A stretch of 64,000 nt of DNA from Rebecca billardiae RCC1528 (taxonomy: Eukaryota; Haptophyta), in NCBI GenBank assembly GCA_965240325.2, contig OZ251223.1, forward strand, positions 1 to 64,000. Direction: 5' to 3'. The notes beneath the pieces are model-generated. The model had not been told where the DNA came from. It did not search any database and was given only the letters and a program-made list of their open reading frames with translations. Both the position numbers and the translations under genes were made by a program. How positions within the stretch are numbered: position 1 is the first letter of the stretch; the number at the start of each line of letters is the position of its first letter. Below, one piece after another: positions 43,685 through 53,614 of this stretch.

Positions 43685-44281
43685 ATGGCGCCGGCCAAAC
43701 ATCATCATCACAAGGGCAAGGGCAAGGGCAAGCATGCACATGCAGCTGTCGCGACGGCGCCTTACCCCGACATCTGGCCATCAGCGCCCGTGCCGGCCCC
43801 ACGAACGGCGCCCATGGCCTACCCCGAGCCGCCGCTCACGATGCTGATGCCGATCAGCATGACCCTCGCATGGGCGGCGCTGCTGGCAGATCGGCTCGAT
43901 CCACGGACGGCGCTGCACGTGGCGAAGTTCTACTGGTTGTGGGCGCTCAAGAACTGCTTGTACGGCCCGCTGCGTGGCGATGCGGGCGTGTTCACGTTCG
44001 CCGCCTACTGGTACGTACGCCGCGCCGCGTGGTCGGCCGCCTCGCTCGGCGTCGTCGCGATCGTGGTCGGCGCCAACTACGCTGTGCCTGTCTTCCTGTT
44101 CGCACTCAACGCCATCGTCGCGGGGATCCCCCCGTGGAAGCTCGCGCGCACGCTGCGCAAGTCGGAGCGGTGGGTGCGCGTCTTCCGGGCGTACTGCGCG
44201 GCGGGCCTGGCGTACTGGGTGGTGATCGCCTGGGTGCACTTCCGTGAGGCGGCACGGCCTGCGCCCGGCATCCGGCCGTAG
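43685..44281 (+). CDS. Small His/Lys-headed membrane protein, hypothetical
   Basis: The 198-residue protein starts at MAPAKHHHHKGKGKGKHAHA, preferred over upstream ATGs because the following sequence gains ordered membrane segments. Hydrophobic stretches are MLMPISMTLAWAALLA (about 56-71), SLGVVAIVVGANYAVPVFLF (about 120-139) and YCAAGLAYWVVIAWVHF (about 170-186), with a possible re-entrant region in between. A basic loop (ARTLRKSERWVRVFR) lies between the last two. The H4 and (GK)n head could bind metal or phosphate, or be low complexity. No family was recognised. The frame, composition and span pattern make a real gene likely. Confidence 0.6.
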   Translation: MAPAKHHHHKGKGKGKHAHAAVATAPYPDIWPSAPVPAPRTAPMAYPEPPLTMLMPISMTLAWAALLADRLDPRTALHVAKFYWLWALKNCLYGPLRGDAGVFTFAAYWYVRRAAWSAASLGVVAIVVGANYAVPVFLFALNAIVAGIPPWKLARTLRKSERWVRVFRAYCAAGLAYWVVIAWVHFREAARPAPGIRP

Positions 44282-45194
44282 CAGTGGCATCATCATCAGG
44301 CTTCATCACCGCATCGGCGCATCGCGGTGGACGACCGCTCGACGACCACTACTGGCATCACAGCAACTGGCTGTATGTGAGAAAGACTGTGTGCGACTAC
44401 TCGGATTGAATCGCCGTGCGGGCGCAGTGGAGCTCAGCCCGGTACGGTCCGGCTGCGAGATTCGAGATGACGTCCGAACGCCCCGCCACTCACACTGGCC
44501 GCCAGTGTGAGTGTCGGCGGAGTCGGCCCCGAGGCCGCCGGGCCGAGCGCGGACCGGTCGCCGTCTGACTCGACGAGTGTCAGCCGGCCGGTGCTGGCGG
44601 TTGGCGGCACGTTCGTCCCTGCATCACACTTCACAGTGCGGGGCACTCAGTCATCACAGTGACGGTGACCGTAGTGACAATGTCAATGTGACATGACGCA
44701 ACGACTCGACTGCTATGACATCATATTCTATTCTGACTATGTCACTTGTCAGCAACGACTACGCGATCAATAATGACGATTCAGCACGACGTGACGAACT
44801 GAGGCGACTACGTACCTAGGCACTCAGGCCCGCGATGGCGACTACTATATGCCGACGAGCATAAGAAGTCGCGCCGCCAGAATAATATAAATAATATATA
44901 TATAGTCGTAGTTAGCGCGCTCGCTGATGCTTATTATAATAATATATAGCGACGATGCAGCCAGCTGCGCGGCAGTCGTCCGCAGTGCCGCGCAGCCGCG
45001 GCGGGCGGCGCGGGCGCCGCGGCGCCGGTGACTGCGGAGTGCGGGCGCGGCAGCGTGCCGGCACCGGGTCCGATTGTCCCGGCGACGCGGGTGAGAGCCG
45101 CCGCCATGCACTCCGTCCGAGAGCCGCCTGCCAGCTCGAAGGCAGAGGGGACGATCGAGTAGGTAGACTCGTCATCACTGATGACGATGATCGA
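44282..45194. other. Intergenic, AT-rich in the middle
   Basis: Contains many TGACA/GTGAC words at 44640-44790 and an AT island (ATAATATAAATAATATATAT) at about 44881-44950. The right end borders the inverted duplication. No gene was seen. Confidence 0.5.
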
Positions 45195-45314
45195 CTGGGA
45201 TAGCCGCGACGCCCGGGCCGGCGCCCCCGGGGCAGCTGTGTCAGCTGCGCGGCATCACTGCGGCAGGCCGAGTCAGTCAGCAGCACGCTGCGCCGGCCGC
45301 CAGTCACGCCGATG

Positions 45315-46844
45315 TCAGTAGCAAACACGCGCGCGCCACGCCGTCGAGACGTGCACTGGCGTGGCGCTGGCAATCCGCTGGGTGGGGCCATCGCCTGGCC
45401 TGGCCGCGCTCATGCCGAGGCCGAGCGCAGCCGACCGCGCGCCGCACGAGTACACGCTGCCGTCTGCACTCACAAACAGCACTGAGCAATCGCCAAAGGC
45501 ACAGCGCACCACGCGCGCGTGGGCGAGGGCGCTCACGCGCGCGGGAAGGTCGGCTGCGTTGTGCCCGTGCCCGAGCCCGAGCTGGCCGTACCTGTTGCTC
45601 CCAAACGTGTGCACGCTGCCGTCCGCACCCAGCACCGCACTGCTCCAGTTGCCGCCAGCGCACGCACGCACCGCGTGCACACCCACCAGCGCCTCGATGC
45701 GCTTGGGCAGCAGCTGTGAGCGCGTGTCGCCGTGGCCGAGACAGCCGGCATCGCCCTCTCCGAAGGACCGAAGGAGTGCACGCCCCCCTTCGCGTCCACC
45801 ACCAGGCTGTGCCCATATCCCGCGCTCACGTGCACGGCGCGCACGCCCGCGAGCGCCTCGATGCGCCTCGGCGTGTGCTGATCCTGCTGGTCGCCGTGGC
45901 CGAGACGGCCGCCGTCGCCCCATCCGCACGAGTAGACGGCGCCGCGCGTGGTCAGCAGCAGCGTGTGTGCATACCCCGCGGCCGCGCCGCCCACGCGCAC
46001 GCCGCCCAGCGCCTTGATCCGCGTCGGCGTCCACCGTTCCTTCGTGTCGCCGTGGCCGAGCATACCGCTCGTGTTCAAGCCCCAGCTGTACGCACAGCCA
46101 GCTGCAGTCAGCGCGAGGCTGTGCCAGTCGCCGGCCGAGATGTCCAAGGTGGCTTCATCTCGCAAAGCGTCGACCAAAGTGAACGAACGTCGCTCATCCG
46201 CGTCGCCCACGCCCAGCTGGCCGTGGTTGTTGTCGCCGCACGCATACACGGCGCCGGTCTCGCTCAGCGCGAGCAGGTGGGTCCAGCCCGCGGCCACCGC
46301 GACCACGCGCACCGCGGACAGCGAGGGCACGCGCGTCGGGACGAGTACCGCCAACGCCTCGAAGTCGCCTATGGCCGCCAGGGGCTCATACTCGTCCGTC
46401 GGCTCCTCGTCCTCGTCCAGCACCACGTGCTCGCCGCACGTGTGCAGCCCGCCCTCCGCGTCCACAAACGCGCTCACCGCTTCGAAACCCTTGAACATGT
46501 CTTTGTAGCCACAGCCACCACAAGCCACTGCCTGCGCGTGCGCTCGCGCGAGCTGGAGGACGTGCTCGCGCGCGAGCAGCTCCCCGGTCCACGTGCACGA
46601 CGCCGCGGGCAGCGCCTCGGGCAGCGCGTGCTCGTGGCCGCGTGCGCGCGCGCGCTCGCGCAGCGCGCAGCGCGCGCTCGACCGGCGAGCACCCGCCGCG
46701 CGGGGCGGCGTGGATAAAGCGCGCGGTGGCGTTCAGGCTGGCGAGGTTGCGCGGCGGCAGGGGCGAGATGATGCGGTCGAGTACCTCGGACGGCAGGTCG
46801 TCGAGTGTGAGGCGACGCGCGTGCGCCTGTGCCGTGCTGGCCAT
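45315..46844 (-). pseudogene. F-box / RCC1-repeat gene, copy 2, frameshifted
   Basis: The ATG at 46844 starts MASTAQAHARRLTLDDLPSE, with an F-box followed by RCC1 blades as in copy 3. Two tandem micro-duplications break it. CTGCGCG is doubled at 46657-46670 (+7 bp) and sends translation to a stop at 46386 after about 152 residues. TCCTTCGG is doubled at 45760-45775 (+8 bp) and shifts the frame again, so the last blades are read only in the original frame downstream. Together the insertions add 15 bp, but translation would already have stopped. Blade motifs (HSLALTAAGCAYSWG, GHGDTKERW) are otherwise intact, so loss is recent. Assembly error is the alternative. Confidence 0.75.
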
Positions 46845-46986
46845 CGCTCCCCGCCGAGGAGAAGTGAGAGTCGTCGGCGCCGCGGCGCGGAGTCGGTTTG
46901 GCCGCGGCCAACCGCCGCTCCACGGCTCTCGCGCGGCCAACCGACTCCGCGGCGCCACGACACTCTCGCTTCTCCTGCGGGGAGCG
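46845..46986. promoter_or_regulatory. Symmetric spacer between divergent RCC1 copies
   Basis: 142 bp lie between the two divergent ATGs. The two halves are imperfect reverse complements, with a GCGGCCAACCG-like word mirrored on either side. It must carry the promoters of both copies and could extrude a cruciform. Confidence 0.5.
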
Positions 46987-48468
46987 ATGGCCAGCACGGC
47001 ACAGGCGCACGCGTGTCGCCTCGCGCTCGACGACCTGCCGTCCGAGGTACTCGACCGCATTATCTCGCCCCTGCCGCCGCGCGACCTCGCCAGCCTGAAC
47101 GCCACCGCGCGCCTCTTCCACGCCGCGCCGCGCGGCGGGTGCTCGCCGGTCGAGCGCGCGCTGCGCGAGCGCGCGCGCGCGCGCGGGCACGAGCGCACGC
47201 TGCCGGCGTCGCCGCCCTTGGGCGTGCGCACCTGGACGAAGGAGCTCTTCGTGCGCGAGCGCGTGCTCGAGCTCGCGAGCGCGCATGCGTCCTCGGTCTC
47301 GGCAGGCGTTGGGTTCAGCGCGTTTGTGGACGCGGAGGGCGGGCTGCACGCGTGCGGCGAGAGCGTGGTACTGGACGATGACGAGGAGCCGACGGACGAG
47401 TATGAGCCCCTGGCGGCCATAGGCGACTTCGAGGCGTTGGCGGTACTCGTCCCGACGCGCGTGCCCTCGCTGTCGTCGGTGCGCGTGGTCGCGGTGGCCG
47501 CGGGCGTTGACCACCTGCTCGCGCTGAGTGAGGCCGGCGCCGTGTACGGCTGCGGCGACAACACCTGGGGCGAGCTGGGCCTGGGCGACACGGAGCCGCG
47601 GCGGACGTTTGCTCCGCTGGACGCCTTGCGGCGTGCAACCGTCGTGGGTATCATGGCCCGGAGGTCGCACAGCCTCGCGCTCACCGCTGCCGGCCGTGCG
47701 TACAGCTGGGGCAACAACGTGCGCGGTTTTCTCGGGCACGGCGACACGAAGGACCGGTGGACGCCGACGCGGATCAAGGCGCTGGACGGCGTGCGCGTGG
47801 GCGGCGCGGCCGCGGGGTATGCACACACGCTGCTGCTGACCACGCGCGGCGCCGTCTACTCGTGCGGATGGGGCGACGGCGGCCGTCTCGGCCACGGCGA
47901 CCAGCAGGATCAGCGCACGCCGAGGCGCATCGAGGCGCTCGCGGGCGTGCGCGCCGTGCACGTGAGCGCGGGATATGGGCACAGCCTGGTGGTGGACGCG
48001 AAGGGGGGCGTGCACTCGTTCGGAGAGGGCGATGCCGGCTGTCTCGGCCACGGCGACACGCGCTCACAGCTGCTGCCCAAGCGCATCGAGGCGCTGGCGG
48101 GTGTGCACGCAGTGCGTGCGTGCGCTGGCTGCAACTGGAGCAGTGCGGTGCTGGGTGCGGACGGCAGCGTGCACACGTTTGGGAGCAACAGGTACGGCCA
48201 GCTCGGGCTCGGGCACGGGCACAACGCGGCCGACCTTCCCTCGCGCGTGAGCGCCCTCGCCCACGCGCGCGTGGTGCGCTGTGCCTTTGGCGATTGCTCA
48301 GTGCTGTTTGTGAGTGCAGACGGCAGCGTGTACTCGTGCGGCGCGCGGTCGGCTGCGCTCGGCCTCGGCATGAGCGCGGCCAGGCCAGGCGATGGCCCCA
48401 CCCAGCGGATTGCCAGCGCCACGCCAGTGCACGTCTCGACGGCGTGGCGCGCGCGTGTTTGCTACTGA
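46987..48468 (+). CDS. F-box / RCC1-repeat protein, copy 3 (intact)
   Basis: This 493-residue intronless protein starts MASTAQAHACRLALDDLPSE. Residues 13-50 (LALDDLPSEVLDRIISPLPPRDLASL) fit an F-box, which would dock SKP1. Residues about 110-490 contain RCC1-type blades, with motifs HSLALTAAGRAYSWGNN, GFLGHGDTKDRW, YSCGWGDGGRLGHGD and VHTFGSNRYGQLGLGHG. An acidic insert (DDDEEPTDEYEP) lies in the first blade. It is the working partner of the broken copy 2 and a diverged paralogue of 6328-7755. A role as an SCF substrate receptor is inferred from architecture alone. Confidence 0.88.
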   Translation: MASTAQAHACRLALDDLPSEVLDRIISPLPPRDLASLNATARLFHAAPRGGCSPVERALRERARARGHERTLPASPPLGVRTWTKELFVRERVLELASAHASSVSAGVGFSAFVDAEGGLHACGESVVLDDDEEPTDEYEPLAAIGDFEALAVLVPTRVPSLSSVRVVAVAAGVDHLLALSEAGAVYGCGDNTWGELGLGDTEPRRTFAPLDALRRATVVGIMARRSHSLALTAAGRAYSWGNNVRGFLGHGDTKDRWTPTRIKALDGVRVGGAAAGYAHTLLLTTRGAVYSCGWGDGGRLGHGDQQDQRTPRRIEALAGVRAVHVSAGYGHSLVVDAKGGVHSFGEGDAGCLGHGDTRSQLLPKRIEALAGVHAVRACAGCNWSSAVLGADGSVHTFGSNRYGQLGLGHGHNAADLPSRVSALAHARVVRCAFGDCSVLFVSADGSVYSCGARSAALGLGMSAARPGDGPTQRIASATPVHVSTAWRARVCY

Positions 48469-48599
48469 CATCGGCGTGACTGGCGGCCGGCGCAGCGTGC
48501 TGCTGACTGACTCGGCCTGCAGTGATGCGGCGCAGCTGACACCGCCGCCCCGGGGGCGGGGGCGCGGGCGGGGCGCCGGCCCGGGCGTCGCGGCAGTAT

Positions 48600-49759
48600 C
48601 ATCACAGCGCAGTAGCAGCAGTCGCGCCACTCATTCGTCTCCGATCCGGATCACAGTCTGAGTCAGCAGCGGCGATCCCGCCGATATCGTCCGCCATCAG
48701 ACGATCGTGACCATATATCGTCATGCACGCATGCGGTACGTCACAGTAGCAGACCGTACGGTCGCGCGTCAAGATGTGTGGCATATACAGGCGCAATCGC
48801 GCGGGCAATAAGGAGCTGTCACGTTATAAGAAACTGGGGCTTGCTATCTGCGGATCTGGCCTAGAAACTGAGGCTAGCGATTGGCTGGTTCGCTATACGC
48901 ATAGTCACACTAAGAAACCGAGACTCTACGTCGCGGCTCGGGTCCGAGGCGCGTGGGACGCGTGGCGCGCCGCGGCGCCGCCCGCGCGTGACTACTGTCA
49001 TACTAGTCAACTTGGTCGTCTGCTTGCTAACTACGACCTGAGTAAGTCACTCATCAGTGCCAGTGGCGGAGTCATGCTGCATGACCGTGTTAGATGACTA
49101 CTGTACTGCTGATGAGCGCCGCGTCGGGATGCTAATAAGCAGGCTGCGCTGATGAGCGCGCTATACTACTGTCTAGACAGTCTACTCGTCTACATCCGCT
49201 ACACATGCCTGAGTACTACTGACATGCTGCTCTTCCGGACTGCTGCGCTTGGTCACTTCTCCTCCAGTCCAGAGTCCTGCTGGGGACTGCTCCATTGCCA
49301 CTGCACACGCCCGGCATGCAACATCATGATGACGATGCCATCCGCCAGATTTGCTCCAAAAATAGGCCCGCCAAAAAATTCCTTCGGACTCGCCGGCCGG
49401 GCCTATAAAGACTTGTTCAGCGGGGGGCTCTGCCCCCCCCCTGCGCCCCCCGCGCCTGCGCCGAGTGCGCGGCGGGCGGACCTAAGAAACTGAGGCTCCG
49501 TAGGCGCTCGGGCGCTACCGAACAGCTAAGAAACCGAGGCTAGCCGGCAGATCTCTGACTTCTTATTGCCCGCGATTGCCTCTACAGCACTACCTCTCTC
49601 TCTCTCGATCTCTCTCTCTCGTCTCAGTCCAGCACGCGAATCACGCGCTATCGCTGCATCAGGCAGCGCCAGCGGCAGCCGCCGTCGCCATCGCCGTGAG
49701 CGCGCGCGCGCGTGCTCGATCCGACTGCTGCGCGCTGCAACGTGAGCGGCCTCGCCTGC
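48600..49759. other. Intergenic with repeated AAGAAAC-YGAGGCT motif
   Basis: Mixed-composition DNA 3' of both flanking genes. It includes five scattered copies of a short motif (separate entry), a C-run (49434-49442) and a CT-rich tract at 49588-49620. No gene was recognised. Confidence 0.5.
48827..49545 (+). repeat. Five dispersed copies of AAGAAACYGAGRCT
   Basis: Copies lie near 48828, 48862, 48911, 49484 and 49528, all in the same direction and often within CTAAGAAAC-YGAGGCTAG. Spacing is irregular, 34-573 bp. Meaning is unknown; they could be element ends or a bound DNA/RNA motif. Confidence 0.65.
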
Positions 49760-52700
49760 TCAATGCATGGCCAGCGCGGCGGCTGCGCCCGCGGCTGCGG
49801 GCGCGGCCGCCGCGGCCGCCTCGCCAGCCTCCTGCGCGCGCTCCGCGCCGCCGTGGTGCTGCGCGCGCTGCTCCGCCGCGTCCGCCGCGGGCAGGCACGC
49901 GGTGCACTCGCGCCGCCGCTCGTGCACGCGCGCGAGCACGCCGAGCGCGAGCGCGAGCACGAGCACGACGCACATCGCCAGCGCGCGCGGCGGCGGCCGT
50001 GGCTCGGCCGGCGCGCGCGCGGCGCCGAGCACGCCCGCGCCGGCGTCGGGCCGCGCGGGCCGGAGCGCCGAGGCGACGCACGGCGCCGCGCGCTCGCGCG
50101 TCGGGTAGAGCTGGCGCGCGCAGGCGCCGCACGTGTTGTCAACGCCGGCGGCGCAGTAGTCGCACGCGGCGCACGGCTCGCACGCGCCGCCCGCGCCGCA
50201 GAACATGCGCGGCGCGCACTCGGCATGCGCGCCGCAGCCGCGCGGCTCGCGCGCGCCGATCGGCCAGACGGGTGCCGCGTCGAGCGCGACCGCCTCGGCG
50301 CTCTCGCCGGTCGCCGGCAGCGCGTGCGCGCGCAGCGTGAGGCGGAAGCGGGCGCAGCGCGCGGCCGGCGGCGGCGCGAGCGCCAGGCTGTACTCGCCCG
50401 CGCCCAGCCGCTCCGCGAGGGCGACGCCGCCGCCGCCGCCCGCAGCGTCGCACCCCTCGTCCGCCTCGCCGAGCGGGCGCGCGCCCGGCTCGCCCGCGCA
50501 GCCTCGGAACAGCTCAGCGCGCGTGCCCGCCGGCGCGGCGCACGCGCGCGCGCGCAGCTCGGCGGGCGCGCTCAGCGTGAAGCGGAGCACGCGCGTGCGC
50601 GCGCCATCAAACTCGGGGCCCTCCGGGTCCGCCGGCGCGCCGCCGCTGCCGGCTTGGTCGGCGCACGTGTCGACGTCCCCCGCCCAGACCAGGGCGTCGG
50701 CGGCGGCGTCGTCGGCGGCGGTCGGCAGTGGCCCGGCGGCGCTCGGCGGCGCGGGGTGCAGCAGCGCGGTGCGCGCGCGCGCGCACGCCGACGCCTCCGC
50801 GCGCGCGTGCACGTAGAAGTCGCCGCGCACGCCGCCGCGCCCGCGCACGCGCGCGTACAGCTGCGGCCCAGGAGCAATCTCGGCGACGAGATACGCGCCC
50901 AGCCCGCAGCCCTCCTCCGCGAGCGCGGCGACGTGGCCGCCGGCGTGCGGGCAGCCGCGCACGAGGGCGAGCTCGGTGTCGACGGCCGAGCCGCACGTCG
51001 ACACCATCACCGACGTCGGCTCGGCCGCGCGCGGCAGCGCGAACAACGCCTCGCCGCCCTCGCCGAGCGTGCCTCGGCGCGGCGCGGCGCCGAGCGCGAG
51101 CGGCGGCGCGGCCGCGCACGCCGCGTGTGCGGGCGGCGGCGCGGGCGGCGGCGGCGGGCACGCGTCCGCACCGCCGCTCGCCCCCGGCTGGGCGGCGCCC
51201 CCGCCCTTGCTCCCGCCGCCGCCGCCCGCCCCCTCGCACGCCGCCGTCAGCTCGAACGCACCGAGTGAGTGCGGGCTGAACCCGCGCACGCGCACGTAGT
51301 ACGTGCCCGGTTGCAGCAGCATGGCCGCCAACACCGAGCCGCGCACCGAGCCGAACGGGAGCGAGCCGTTGCGCACGGCCTCGGCGGCGTCGTGCGGGTC
51401 GGGCGGCGCGCAGCCGTCGTCGTCCGCGACGGCGAGAGGGTCGGGGTTAGGGTTAGGGTTAGGGTTGGGGTTAGGGTTGGGGTCGGCGCCGAGCGGGCAG
51501 CGCGCGTGCAGCTCGAGCACAGTGTCCGCGTCCGTGGCGGCGGCGCAGGTGGAGAGCGTGACGCGCGCGGGCTGGTCGAGGGTGAGCGTGTACAGCGGCG
51601 CGGGCACGCCGTCCCACAGCCCCGCGCGCACCGTGCAGCCGCACGCGAGCGCCGGCGCGGCCGCGCCGTCGCACGCTGGCGCGCACGCGGCACCCGCAAA
51701 GCCGCGGTCGCACGCGCACGCTCCGCTCTCGGCGTTGCACGCGCCGCGGCCGCCGCACACGAGGCCGGCGCGCACGGGGCACGCGCTGACGGTGAGCGGC
51801 GCGTCGAGCCACTCGCACGCGCCCTCGTCCTCCCCCGCCGCGCAGTACCGCACCGCGTACGTGCCGGCACGCAGCGCGCTCGTGTCGAGCTGTGTAAGTC
51901 CGTCCGCGCCGTCCGCGCGCGCGCTGAGCGCGGGCGGCGCGCGCGTGTCAGGGTGGCCGCGCGCGTACGGGAAGAGCTCGAGCGTGCCCTCGGAGGCGGC
52001 GGCGGCGGCGGCGGCGGCGCGCACGTACGCCGCGAGGCCCGCCGCCGCCGCCGACGAGCCGCCGCCGCCGCCGCCGGGCGCGGCTGCGTGGTGTCCGATG
52101 CCAACCAGTGCGCCGCGCGCCACCACGGCCGACCCGAGGTGCGCGCGCGCCGCGCCGAGCTCGGGCGCGAGCATGACGACGCTCGTCTCGAGGCCGGCCT
52201 CGTCCGTCCCCGCGCGCGCGCGGAAGAAGCCGCCCTCGCCCCACCCCCGCCCCCACGAGTTCTGCGCCACCCAGTACGCCACGCCGTCCGCACTCACCCC
52301 GTACCCGACCAGCTTGACAGCATGGCCGCCCGCCTGCGCGCTGCGCCCCGAGTAGGCGTACACGCCGCGGCGGTACGAGAAGAACTCGGTGAAGACGATC
52401 ATCGCGGCGTCGAGCGAGCCGCCGCTCGCCAGCGCCGCGCGCATGCTGCGCACGTCGCGCGCGCGCAGCGTCGCCGTCGAGCCGCGCGCGGCCCTGTAGT
52501 GCGCGTGCGCGCCCAGCGACGCGGGGCACGCACCGCTGCCGTCGGTTGAGCCGAAATGGTCCTCGAACGAGCCCGAGGCGCCGGAGGCGTACGGCAGCGC
52601 GCGCTCCTCGACGAGCCCGACCTCCTCCGCGTACGCGCCCGCGAGCACCTGGTACCCGCCGTGGCACCCGTTGTTGCAGTACCGATCGTGCGGGGGCGGC

Positions 52701-53614
52701 CAGCAGCGGCGGTCGCACGAGACGTGCTGCTGCGTCGAGAGCCGCGGCCGGAGCGCGCCGCGCGTGGCGAGGCAGAGGCGGTCCTCGAGCATGCCCGCGT
52801 TGGACTGCGCCCAGCACGAGGCGCACGAGCCCTGGTCGCGCACGCCCGCCGACGGGTCGCACCGCCCGCCCAGCGCCGTGCGCATGTCGAAGGAGCCGGC
52901 GCCGCCGCCGCCGCTCCCGCCGCCGCCGCCGCCGCCGCCGCGCCCGCGCCGCGCCTTCTCGAGGCCGGCGGACGCGTGGCCGGCGTCGTCCGCGCGCAGC
53001 GGCGGCGCCTCCGCCTCGGGCACCACCCGCCCGCCCTCCAGCACCGCCACGCGCCGCACGCGCGCCCCCTCCGGCGCGGCCAGCGGCGGCGCGAGCAGCA
53101 TGGCCGCCGCGGCCGACGCGCTCAGCCCTTCAAAGCGCTTGTACGGCGCGCGGTCGTAGGTGCGGGACGGGTCGGCGTTGTGCTTCTCGATGTCGGCGCG
53201 GTCGTTGATCCGCAGCGCCGAGCCGCGCACCGCGCACGCGTACGGCGCCGACGACACCAGCGACCACTTGCCCTCGACGCCGCCCGCGCGCAGCCCGAGC
53301 GTCGCGCCGTGCGACCCGTCGAGCGCCACGTCGAGCTCGAGCTCCTCGGCGTCGGAGATGACCTCGCGCGCGGCGCGGCGGACGTGGATTGAGCCGAACG
53401 CCCCCTGCGCCGCGCAGTACCGCTCGACGCGCACGTTCAGCGCGCGCAGCGCCGCGTCGGCCGCGTCGGCCACGAGCGCCGAGTCCGCGGGCACGCTCTC
53501 CGGCACGCCCTCCTCGCCGGGGAGGCCGAGGGCGCGCGCGGCGCGGGGCGCGCACAGCAGCGCGCACAGCGCGAGGGCGGGCGGCGCCGCGCGCCGGGCC
53601 GCGCGCCGCGGCAT
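49760..53614 (-). CDS. Large papain-family (C1A) cysteine peptidase with extracellular-type modules and C-terminal membrane anchor
   Basis: The start at 53614 (MPRRAARRAAPPALALCALLCA) was chosen because it gives a signal peptide directly; the frame is open 55 codons further up. Length is 1,284 residues. A non-catalytic N-domain (about 30-220) and a Gly-rich linker precede the peptidase core. Its catalytic residues are Q261, C267 (DQGSCASCWAQS), H431 (GGHAVKLVGYG) and N452 (QNSWGRGWGEGGFF). The Cys-rich CGGRGACNAESGACACDRGFAG stretch is EGF-like. Two or three similar beta-rich modules follow, with motifs such as VTLSTCAAATDADTVLEL and MVSTCGSAVDTELALV. A Cys-rich knot and a transmembrane helix (LAMCVVLVLALALGVLA) come last. 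A secreted or vacuolar membrane-bound protease is likely. An (Asn-Pro)n run near residue 715 is encoded by telomere-like repeats. Confidence 0.85.
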   Translation of the reverse strand: MPRRAARRAAPPALALCALLCAPRAARALGLPGEEGVPESVPADSALVADAADAALRALNVRVERYCAAQGAFGSIHVRRAAREVISDAEELELDVALDGSHGATLGLRAGGVEGKWSLVSSAPYACAVRGSALRINDRADIEKHNADPSRTYDRAPYKRFEGLSASAAAAMLLAPPLAAPEGARVRRVAVLEGGRVVPEAEAPPLRADDAGHASAGLEKARRGRGGGGGGGGSGGGGAGSFDMRTALGGRCDPSAGVRDQGSCASCWAQSNAGMLEDRLCLATRGALRPRLSTQQHVSCDRRCWPPPHDRYCNNGCHGGYQVLAGAYAEEVGLVEERALPYASGASGSFEDHFGSTDGSGACPASLGAHAHYRAARGSTATLRARDVRSMRAALASGGSLDAAMIVFTEFFSYRRGVYAYSGRSAQAGGHAVKLVGYGVSADGVAYWVAQNSWGRGWGEGGFFRARAGTDEAGLETSVVMLAPELGAARAHLGSAVVARGALVGIGHHAAAPGGGGGGSSAAAAGLAAYVRAAAAAAAASEGTLELFPYARGHPDTRAPPALSARADGADGLTQLDTSALRAGTYAVRYCAAGEDEGACEWLDAPLTVSACPVRAGLVCGGRGACNAESGACACDRGFAGAACAPACDGAAAPALACGCTVRAGLWDGVPAPLYTLTLDQPARVTLSTCAAATDADTVLELHARCPLGADPNPNPNPNPNPNPDPLAVADDDGCAPPDPHDAAEAVRNGSLPFGSVRGSVLAAMLLQPGTYYVRVRGFSPHSLGAFELTAACEGAGGGGGSKGGGAAQPGASGGADACPPPPPAPPPAHAACAAAPPLALGAAPRRGTLGEGGEALFALPRAAEPTSVMVSTCGSAVDTELALVRGCPHAGGHVAALAEEGCGLGAYLVAEIAPGPQLYARVRGRGGVRGDFYVHARAEASACARARTALLHPAPPSAAGPLPTAADDAAADALVWAGDVDTCADQAGSGGAPADPEGPEFDGARTRVLRFTLSAPAELRARACAAPAGTRAELFRGCAGEPGARPLGEADEGCDAAGGGGGVALAERLGAGEYSLALAPPPAARCARFRLTLRAHALPATGESAEAVALDAAPVWPIGAREPRGCGAHAECAPRMFCGAGGACEPCAACDYCAAGVDNTCGACARQLYPTRERAAPCVASALRPARPDAGAGVLGAARAPAEPRPPPRALAMCVVLVLALALGVLARVHERRRECTACLPAADAAEQRAQHHGGAERAQEAGEAAAAAAPAAAGAAAALAMH
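51443..51484 (-). repeat. Interstitial telomere-like repeat inside a coding region
   Basis: The plus strand reads GGGGTTAGGGTTAGGG and on through TTGGGG, TTAGGG, TTGGGG variants, about seven 6-bp units. Read on the coding strand it gives Pro-Asn-Pro-Asn dipeptides in frame within the C1A peptidase gene. Confidence 0.9.

Larger units (their letters stand above)
45195..48597. repeat. Head-to-head inverted duplication of an F-box/RCC1 locus
   Basis: Two arms of about 1.65 kb meet near 46915. They include coding sequence, the short 5' flanks (GACGACTCTCACTTCTCC-type words on both sides of the centre) and 100-120 bp beyond each stop codon (the matching GACTGACTCGGCCTG segment at 45265-45290 and 48503-48530). 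The outer halves are nearly identical; parts of the middle blades differ clearly. This mosaic fits an old inverted duplication later homogenised by gene conversion. Confidence 0.9.
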
